A stretch of DNA of 64,000 bases, taken from assembly GCF_010093595.1 (NCBI RefSeq), contig NW_022985456.1:580104-644103 (forward strand). Direction: 5' to 3'. A program made the translations under genes and the position numbers. Source of the DNA: Mytilinidion resinicola (taxonomy: Eukaryota; Ascomycota; Dothideomycetes; Mytilinidiales; Mytilinidiaceae). Below the pieces are notes generated by a model. It did no database searches. It was given only the letters and a program-made list of their open reading frames with translations, and had not been told where the DNA came from. Positions 57,152 to 64,000 of this stretch are shown piece by piece; within the stretch, counting starts at the first letter, position 1; each line of letters begins with the position of its first letter.

Positions 57152-57272
57152 GCTTCTAATTGGTGAGACAAAGTTGTTACAGGCCGGAGCTAAGCTAAAT
57201 CTAGGGGGGGTTTTATAGCAAGAGAAAAGGGGGGTGATACGGAGAGAAAGGGGGTGGTAATTAAGCTCGTCC
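57152..57272 (-). repeat. Right terminal inverted repeat
   Basis: Inverted copy of the left ends, about 121 bp, closing with GGTGGTAATTAAGCTCGTCC directly before the target duplication. Confidence 0.8.
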
Positions 57273-57280
57273 TACCACAA

Positions 57281-57957
57281 CCTATCAAACTATACATAAA
57301 TGATGAGCGAAACGCTTAATGCTGAAGCCCAGCTACTGCTTGGGGCTTAGACCACCACAGGGCGCAGCTAATGAGTCATGTGACAAACCCCAAACTACTA
57401 GGAATGACACTATCCAGTGACATAGCCGAGCGGAAGAATGTCTACATGTACTGAATAAGGGTGAATCTCTGTAAAGCATGATTTTTGCATGTTACCCACC
57501 GGATGTTAAAGCCCACATGTGACACGTCATGGAGCGCTCGTCCAAAGAGCCCACCATACACGAATTAGATTTCATGTACGAAGTTTGAAAGCAGACTGCC
57601 ATGTCCATATTGCTGTCGCTCAGGGCCGGTAGGCGAATCAACAAGATAAAATGTGCGATGGCCTTCAGCCCAGCCTGGACACGCCGGAGGTTCATGCGGG
57701 GGTTGAGGTACACGGCGAAATATGATACTCAAACTGTTCGAGCCTGACGAGTTGCCGCGGATGACGACAAGTCTGCTAGGGCTGGGCCGGATTGTGGAGG
57801 CAGCGATGCGACAAGGGAGAGATCTAGCTAAGATGCGCGCCGAATGGGTATCTAGGCATGTTGACTTAGAGAAGTGCTGGCCTGGGATCAGCGTATACCA
57901 CACTATATAGAACCACGCGCAATAGCTCCACGAGCATTGTACAACTCCACTGGTATC
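57281..57957. other. Intergenic region, no firm gene
   Basis: A 62-codon + strand frame at 57722-57910 (LGRIVEAAMRQGRDLAKMR) is helix-like and could be a remnant, but it has no support beyond composition. Overlapping minus-strand frames are equally open. Confidence 0.45.
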
Positions 57958-58507
57958 TTAATTATATTTTGATCTCTCCTCTGTCTCCCGCAGATTTCCA
58001 TGCTTAGGTTCCATCTCCTTGATCATCGAGACTCCAATGAACGGGTCTAGGATTCCGAGAGGTTTCAAGAGATACCATATACCGACAGTGGCGGGTATGG
58101 CGAGTACGCCGAACATGAGGTACTCGTTCCAGTATATGCCTTCATCTTCAGCACCTTCGTTCGTTGTTTCTCCTTCTTTCCCCGTGCTGGATGCTTTGGA
58201 GCTTTCCGCTTGCTTCGGATTGTGCCCACTCTCATCATCCTTCCGCTTAACGCTGCTGTGTGCGTAGTGCCGTTTGGGCGCGTCGAGTTGAGGATTGCGG
58301 CGTTCGATGAAACATGGCGAGGCGGATGCAGTTGACCTGGATCGTATTAGACAAAACAGAACTACTGGTATACGGGACAGTTTCCTTGAGTTACATTCTA
58401 GTGACATACGTATACGCGAGGGCGCAAGGAAAGGCTCGAGCCGATGGTGCCATGCGGAGGCAGCGCGTTGCGAGGTATTTGGACGCGGAGCTAGTGGCGG
58501 CTGCCAT
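57958..58507 (-). CDS. Small mitochondrial-type single-TM protein
   Basis: Exons 58507-58410 and 58336-57958 with a 73-bp intron (donor GTATGT, branch CTAAT, acceptor CAG) give 158 residues. The spliced N-terminus, MAAATSSASKYLATRCLRMA, is basic, hydroxylated and free of acidic residues, a classic mitochondrial presequence, and KRHYAHS near residue 55 resembles a processing-peptidase site. An acidic linker leads to YWNEYLMFGVLAIPATVGIW, one membrane helix, and a charged tail. Size and topology resemble small accessory subunits of respiratory complexes, but I do not recognise a specific one. A second donor 6 bp upstream (GTATAC) keeps the same frame. An unspliced reading to 58554 lacks the presequence and is less likely. 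Confidence 0.7.
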
Positions 58508-58747
58508 TGATCGAGATCAGGGGAATGGTAGGTACACAACACGCAATGAAGCAAGTTGCTAGCTATGTGGAAGCTACATCAGAGGCGTGTAGGGTCTGGA
58601 CGCGAATGGTCATGGTGGATAGAAAAATGTGGCGTGGTGTTGAACCGAGTTATCCGCTTCCGTTGCGTAGAATACATCACTACAATAATTCCTCCTTTCA
58701 TCTAGACGTCCTCCAACCTCGTCACCATCTGCCTGCACAGATTCACT

Positions 58748-59554
58748 CTATGCTCCATCTGCCTTGTCTGTATGCTCTCCTAGTACAAGCTCTACCCGCT
58801 TGGCCAAGTCCGCCGTCTCCTTTTTCACCACAGTAAAGGGAATGCCCTGCTCTCGGAGTAGTTTGCAAAACGTCTGATGCACCGTCATCCATCTCTCAGT
58901 ATTTTCAGGCATCAAGCGTACCCCATCGTCTACAAGCCAAGGCGTTCCGGCTTCGCAAACAAAGACACGCGCCTCCTGCATTCTCAGGCGTGAAACTTGC
59001 CACGCTTTTGACTCTAGCATCCTGGCTGCGGCTTCTTCGCCGACATGGAGCATGGCATACACGACTGGATCCAGCGCTGAACGATCTGAGATAAGCCATT
59101 TGCGACCTGCTTCTTCTTCCGCCGCCAATTGTGCGGCGAGAATAAGATGCTGGAGCTCGAGTGCCCGGACTGGCGAATTGGTGATGTCGGCGGCAGTGTA
59201 GTTGTGCTTCCGAAGCACTCCGCGGGCAACTTCTTTGATGAGCAGAGGTTTCGATTTTGTGTGGCTGAAATGTAATGCCAGCGCGTCAACGAGCGTTGTC
59301 TTTCCCGTGCACTGGGCTCCGACGACATATATGTTTTTAACTTTTGAGGTAGCGGTATCTCCTCTGGTCTGGATTGGTTGCTCTACCGCAGGAAGAGCAA
59401 TGCAAGTAGTCGAGTCGACTGATCGGGGTCCAGCGCACTGAAACGCTTGGGAAATGGCTTCATGGACCTTGAACCCGTCGGGCTCATTGTTAAATTCGTT
59501 CACAGGCTCCTCCTGCATCGTGGAGTCGATGCTCTTCGGTGGGTTTGCCGCCAT
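58748..59554 (-). CDS. AAA_28/NadR-type P-loop ATPase
   Basis: An intronless 268-residue protein. Walker A GAQCTGKTTL lies near residue 79 after a beta-strand (KNIYVVG); a KEVARGVLRKHNY segment follows, then a LISDRSALDPVVYAML strand-helix that is typical of the AAA_28 (Ttd14/NadR-kinase-like) family and holds the acidic Walker B-like residue. The C-terminal third has an Arg-containing lid helix and FTVVKKETADLAKRVELVL. Family members bind nucleotides or phosphoinositides; their fungal role is not established. About 75 residues of Ser/Thr/Glu-rich sequence precede the domain. It is divergent from the RdRP gene, sharing about 430 bp of upstream DNA. Confidence 0.85.
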   Translation of the reverse strand: MAANPPKSIDSTMQEEPVNEFNNEPDGFKVHEAISQAFQCAGPRSVDSTTCIALPAVEQPIQTRGDTATSKVKNIYVVGAQCTGKTTLVDALALHFSHTKSKPLLIKEVARGVLRKHNYTAADITNSPVRALELQHLILAAQLAAEEEAGRKWLISDRSALDPVVYAMLHVGEEAAARMLESKAWQVSRLRMQEARVFVCEAGTPWLVDDGVRLMPENTERWMTVHQTFCKLLREQGIPFTVVKKETADLAKRVELVLGEHTDKADGA

Positions 59555-59990
59555 ACTTTACTACTCCTCCAGCGGGTGACGACTACTCCAATATCAAAGG
59601 CTGGGGACGCAGAGCTCTAATAGGGTCTTATCTAAAGAGTGAAGTGCACGATTTGCTAAGCAATGAATTGCTCCTCACGGCTGAAGTAGGTAAGCAAACA
59701 ATCGAGAAGCTGACCCTGCTGCCTAGGTGTCTATCTTGTGTAACGTGAGCTGCAAGCCATGGCTACGTGCATGAGCCGATCACCGACTTCACCTCATCAC
59801 AGTCTTGCTTCACCTCATCACAGTCTTGCTTCACCTCATCACAATCTTGCTTCACCTCATCACAATCTTGCTTCACCTCATCACAATCTTGCTTCACCTC
59901 ATCACAGTTTTGCTTCACCTCATCACAGTTTTGCTTCACCACAACTTTGGCAGCATTAATACGCCTGTTGTAGTGATCACAGCTGTCGAT
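59555..59990. other. Shared upstream region of ATPase and RdRP genes
   Basis: About 430 bp including the 21-bp minisatellite (59787-59933). The + strand is open in the RdRP frame from 59805, so the repeat could be either leader or coding. Confidence 0.5.
59787..59933. repeat. 21-bp minisatellite, seven units, open in several frames
   Basis: Seven consecutive units of CTTCACCTCATCACARTYTTG, differing only at two positions, followed by a diverged partial eighth. Because the unit is seven codons long and lacks stops in several frames, it reads as LLHLITV/I repeats in the RdRP frame and as DEVKQDC/N repeats on the opposite strand. It has no spacers and is not a CRISPR array. Confidence 0.93.
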
Positions 59991-62900
59991 ATGGAGAAGT
60001 TCCGATGCAAGCTCCAAGACACCATCACACCCAAAGATCAATGGTGGAACTTCACTGTGGACGGACTCCCTAAGCCCGCTCGCACGAATGCGGCAAGTTT
60101 GATCAAATTCGTATCCGTTACGTCCAATGCAAAAACACAAGAGATAGTGTTGAGCCTCCAAAAGTGTTCGCCGAATCGGATCACGGCGTCCGATCCCTTG
60201 GACAAGTTCATTCAGATCAGCTTCTCCGATTTCCGTCTTCAGGTACCAATTACTGGAAAGCCCAATGCTACAGATCAGGCCTCTCCAAGAGAATCATCAG
60301 ACTACATCACCAGGCTACTTCGGGATGGGATCCAGATTAATGGTGTTCAATACTACTTTTTCGGCCACAGTAACAGTCAGCTAAAGTCGAGATCATGCCT
60401 TCTCTACGCCGCACCCAGACAGGAAATCTCTCGGAAGGTGGAGAGCCTTGGTGATTTTTCAAAAATCAAGTCAGTGGCTAAGAAAGCAAAGCGGATTGGA
60501 CTGCTGTTTTCGGCCGCCGACATGGGAGTTTGCCTTCCCCCGGAACGATGCGAAGATATCCCTGATATCCAGAACAAGGAGTACAACTTTACCGATGGCT
60601 GTGGGCTCATCGGTATCCATCTCGCCCGACGCTTAGCAAAATCCGCCAATGTACATTTTCGAAACAAGAAGTATCTACCCTCCGTATACCAAATCCGTTA
60701 CCGTGGATACAAAGGCGTCTTGACCTTAGAACCAGCGCTAGGAGGCGAGAAACAAGTTCAGTTCAGAGATTCCATGCGCAAGTTCAAAGAGGCGGCAGAC
60801 TTGACATTATCGGTCGTCGACTATTCAAAGGTGCGTGAGTATTGGCCCATTGTAGGACTCTTTGCTTACTACGCTTCAGCCTTATGCTTTTGGTTACCTC
60901 AACGATGAGGTTATCATCCTATTACATGCTCTGGGCATTTCAACTAAGGTTATTGTAGCGAAGCAGGCTCAACATATCGAGTTTCTTGCCCAGGTTCGAG
61001 CGCTCCACCCTCAAGCAGCCTTTCAATTTCTCTGCTTCTCCAGTCGCATGGATCTCGCCGAACGTCTCTTAATCGAAGGAGTTGAGTCCGTCAAATCGCA
61101 TATCACCAAACTGGTCAAGGACGAGCAAACCAAGATGATCAATAAGCGCGGAGAGCAGAAATCTCGCATCTTCATTCAAAGTTCACGCCTACTCTTCGGT
61201 GTTTGCGATCCGTATAGTATTCTCAAGGAAGGTCAGTGCTTCGCACGAGTGACAGCACACCAGGATGGGGAGCCGCGAACGATCGCAGGTACGGAGGTCT
61301 TAGTTACGAGGAATCCTTGCCTTCATCCGGGCGATCTACAAAAGTTCAAGGCGGTCGAATGTCCCGAATTGTCCCATCTCGTCGACTGCATCGTATTTCC
61401 AACTCGCGGAAAAAGAGCGAGCGCTGATTTGATGTCGGGAGGAGACCTTGACGGGGACAAATGTAAGTCTAACTCTGAAGTTTCAGTACCTCCTGCTGAT
61501 GGCATCAGTCTTCGTATGTTGGGACCCAGATATCGTCCCACGTACCGTCTCTGAGCCAGCAGAATATCCCGGAGGAAAAGAACCCGTAACATTCGGTGCC
61601 ATCACCGACGATGACCGAATCAAATACTTTGCCGAATATACTTCAGTCTCACTTGGACAAGTGAAGAACCTATATCTTGATTGGGCAAGGCTCAAGGGGC
61701 CCATGAGCGCGGAGTGCCAGCAGCTGAACCGACTATTCTCCCAGTGCGTCGACGGGAATCGAATCAAAATTCCAGATCACTTCAAGGATCCACCAAAACC
61801 GCCTCCAGATACTCCTACCTTCATTCTAGATGTTCTTCACGAGGAAGCCAAAAGTCTGCTCGATGCGGCCGCGATAATCCCTCGTAACATAGAAGACTGT
61901 TCTTTTGACACTCTAGAGTTGCTACTTAGTCGAGATACCTTAGCCTTGTCAGAATTCGAATTGATTCAGCTGGTCCTCAGGTGGTGCGACAAGAACCACG
62001 AGCCCTTGTCTGAACTCGCAACTCTCTTCGACTTCAATTTCTTGAGCGATGAACAGAAAGCCTGGACGCTGACGAGGCTTCCGACAACTGACAATCTATC
62101 GTGCTTGGTCATGAACGGTCTTATGCAATCCGATATCGTAAGTCACACGGAGCTGAACCGATTTGGTTTGCATCATCCAGGTCTGAGGTGGAAGCGCGTA
62201 TTTGACTCCACTTTGGACCGTATGGGAGCTTTTTTAGGTTCCACTTCAAGGATTCTCGAAATCTTCCACAAGAAGCTGATCGTGCTTCGCATTGACGAGA
62301 GATTGAGCGTAGCGATTTACGTCCCGAAGAAGATTGAACCGCACCAGGAATGCGAGGTTGACGCCAGCGTCCGAGTCTTCGCGTTCCCGCACTCGCAAGG
62401 CGGCCAATCTCCCAACTACGTTGTCGTGCCCACCAAAGTCAATTACCGTCTCTTTTGCGACTCTTCTGCTCTTCAGCTTTACCAAGGCGAGAGGCGCAAT
62501 ACTTGGATATTCCTACAGCACGGCCCCTTGAACGACAGCGCGTATCGAAATACTAAAAGTACTGGTGACAGAAGAAGGAAAAAGCAGATGACCGTTGATG
62601 AAGGCGCGAATCTTGAGCTGCGGGCTAGCATCGCGCTGGATAAGATCAATAAAAGGATACAGGCTCACGTAGGACGAGTGAACCGCACTGGTGTTCTTGC
62701 AGCAGTAAGTGACTTGGCTCCTCGTTTCTGCAGTCAGATTTCTCATAACCACTATATAGGAGGTGTACGTGATCAGCAATAGAGATGTCAAGTCCTTGCA
62801 AAAGCTTGACGAGTGGCTCAACTACATCGACACGGAGAACACGCTTCCACTCTTCGAACAAGAAGCGCGTGCTTATACTACAACAACGTTGAAGGACATT

Positions 62901-64000
62901 GATTGGTCCGTACTTCCGGAATTCTTCTCGGCCATTGCAAGGGACGGGAAGGTTCACGAAGCTAGGAACATAGAATCTGTGGGTGGTCTCACGGCACTCC
63001 TCGACTGGCTACTTTGCTTGAAACAACATACCACAATAGGCGCTATCTATCGACTACTTCTGGAACCAGAGGCAATACAGAAGCTGTCCGATAGGGAGAT
63101 TTTGGAGATCTTGCTCCGATATCTACCTCACGTTCCTTGGGTTTCTGCGATTATTCTTAAATCTCACCTTTGGGACCACCATCGCGAGGAAACCCCATTC
63201 AGAGATGAAGTCACGGGGATGTCTTTCAATATCTTACGCAACCTGACACTTTCTGCCTGCCGCGTTGGCGACTTCATCACGGAACCGTTGCAAAGCGTCC
63301 TCCAAGAGATGAGGCAACTCCGCCATCAAGAACTTTCCGAGCTCGTCGAATTGATTGCATTGACAGCCCCATCTGCGGAGTCCGCAATGAAGTTGATGCT
63401 GGAGATCATAGATCCGGAAACCAGTCGCCTCATTGTTGGGCCTCCAGTAGCAACTGCAGGATTCGCGAAACAGCTCTTTGGAATTGCGCTAGAGCATGTA
63501 GACGAGACCGAAGAAGCTAAGAAAGCGAAAAACTTTCCGAATAGTCAATTACTTGATTTGACATACAAACACGAAAGCAAGGGATTCTCCATCGTCGAAT
63601 GCAAGCTCCGGATCGACTCCAAGATTGGTGTTAGAATGGGAGACCACGTACGATTGACTCCAGCATCGCGGCCTGAAAATGAGCCGGGAAGAAGCCTTGT
63701 TGCCATTGACGCAATAGTGGAGTCGGCCGACATGGGCCTTGGCACATTCCGCTGCCTTCAAGGCCTACCTGAGTATTTAGGAAATTGCTCTTGGACCCTG
63801 CTGAACTGCGGTTCATTTACTAGTTGCAAAACGATGATCGACGCAGTGACGAGCCTCTATACGGAAAAGCTAGAATGCTGCAGGATCTACGACACCTTGA
63901 CGCTTCGGAGTGGTAAAGCTAAATCGGGATTCGTGAAATTGCCATTCCAAATCGATACCGCCCTCAACGACAGTCAGAACCGAGCTATCGAATCTGCAAT
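59991..64000 (+). CDS. RNA-dependent RNA polymerase fused to SF1-helicase-like C-terminus (3' partial)
   Basis: Exons 59991-60830, 60880-61462, 61509-62704 and 62760 to beyond 64000 (introns 49, 46, 55 bp), at least 1286 residues. RdRP motifs of the QDE-1/SAD-1 family: YYFFGHSNSQLKSRSC near 122, GLLFSAADMGV, YNFTDGCGLIG, YQIRYRGYKGVL, and catalytic SGGDLDGDK at 466-474 with its Asp triad, then FFVCWDPDIVP across intron 2. The polymerase core ends near 560. Residues about 570-1150 are mostly helical and unrecognised. From 1163 a GVRMGDHVRLTP domain precedes ALNDSQNRAIESA near 1274, the Q-motif that opens UPF1/SDE3/NAM7 helicases; a Walker A should follow just outside the window. Start MEKFRCKL is chosen because upstream codons are the minisatellite; only about 120 residues precede the first motif. 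Likely acts in RNA silencing. Confidence 0.88.

Larger units (their letters stand above)
55914..57272. mobile_element. TIR DNA transposon or MITE with 8-bp target duplication, containing the assembly gap
   Basis: Both ends begin GGACGAGCTTAATTACCACC and are inverted relative to each other (55914-56012 and 57152-57272). Immediately outside both ends is the same 8 bp, TACCACAA (55906-55913 and 57273-57280), a perfect target-site duplication. An 8-bp duplication is typical of hAT and some other DNA transposon superfamilies; the termini are not classical hAT, so I leave it unclassified. The interior is mostly the N gap, so any transposase cannot be seen. A second, directly oriented copy of the left end lies at 56053-56146. 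Confidence 0.8.

Noticed and set aside
56065..57171. Apparent 368-codon open frame
   Set aside because: It is almost entirely the 1,000-N gap and has no sequence content.
58314..58562. 82-codon plus-strand frame with a hydrophobic stretch
   Set aside because: It overlaps the spliced minus-strand mitochondrial-type gene, whose presequence and intron signals are better supported; the plus-strand frame is its shadow.
59787..59933. Possible CRISPR-like array
   Set aside because: Units are directly adjacent with no spacers, and this is a fungal genome; it is a minisatellite.
59763..60161. 132-codon minus-strand frame with DEVKQDC repeats
   Set aside because: It lies opposite the RdRP start and is open only because of the minisatellite; no independent support.
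1..64000. tRNA, rRNA or other structural RNA genes
   Set aside because: I scanned for GTTCGANNC-type B-boxes and cloverleaf-like stretches; the few matches fall in coding sequence or lack a partner A-box, so none is called.

Overview
This is a nuclear genomic window from a filamentous ascomycete fungus (Pezizomycotina; probably Dothideomycetes or a close relative, but the sequence alone does not settle the class). The reasons are: many genes carry 44-96 bp GT..AG introns with CTAAY/CTRAC-like branch sites; genes are spaced about 0.5-3 kb apart on both strands without operons; and the gene content is typically fungal (PDR-type ABC transporter, two MFS drug transporters, Kin1-type kinase, pectin lyase, QDE-1/SAD-1-type RdRP, F-box family expansion). 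A run of exactly 1,000 N (56147-57146) is a scaffold gap.

Layout. 0-6 kb: CLC chloride transporter (-) and a 14-TM MFS transporter (-). 7 kb: a small Cys/His-rich protein (-). 7.3-12.2 kb: a long GC- and pyrimidine-rich leader feeding a divergent 14-3-3-like protein (+). 12.2-21 kb: accessory region with about 95-bp MITE-like repeats, a multiply broken F-box-like pseudogene (+), a spliced F-box gene (-) and a nonsense-truncated F-box-like copy (-). 21-30 kb: conserved housekeeping block with CAF40/Rcd1 (-), Kin1 kinase (-) and a TGH/G-patch splicing-type protein (+). 30.8-32.2 kb: five-exon short-chain dehydrogenase (+). 32.5-38.2 kb: tandem array of three F-box-like genes (+), two intact and one dead. 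39-40.6 kb: six-exon secreted pectin lyase (+). 42.5-47.6 kb: six-exon PDR/ABCG transporter (+). 48.8-50.4 kb: a divergent pair of paralogous unknown proteins, one carrying a CCHC zinc knuckle. 50.6-54.6 kb: SET/SMYD-like protein (+), conserved unknown (-), MFS transporter (+). 55.9-57.3 kb: a TIR transposon with an 8-bp target duplication that contains the assembly gap. 58-59.6 kb: small mitochondrial-type membrane protein (-) and an AAA_28-type P-loop ATPase (-). 59.8-64 kb: a 21-bp minisatellite directly ahead of an RNA-dependent RNA polymerase (+) whose reading frame continues through a long helical region into the start of what looks like a UPF1/SDE3-type SF1 helicase and runs off the window.

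The most interesting item is that last gene: RdRP and helicase modules, both RNA-silencing-type activities, appear joined in one polypeptide. Second is the F-box-like family, with two intact and three decayed members in 23 kb, surrounded by MITE-like repeats. Third is a 14-3-3 relative that has lost the usual phosphopeptide-contacting residues and carries a proline-rich insertion in the middle of its fold. Intron positions were assigned by hand from splice signals and frame; the summed exon lengths were checked to be multiples of three for each complete spliced gene.
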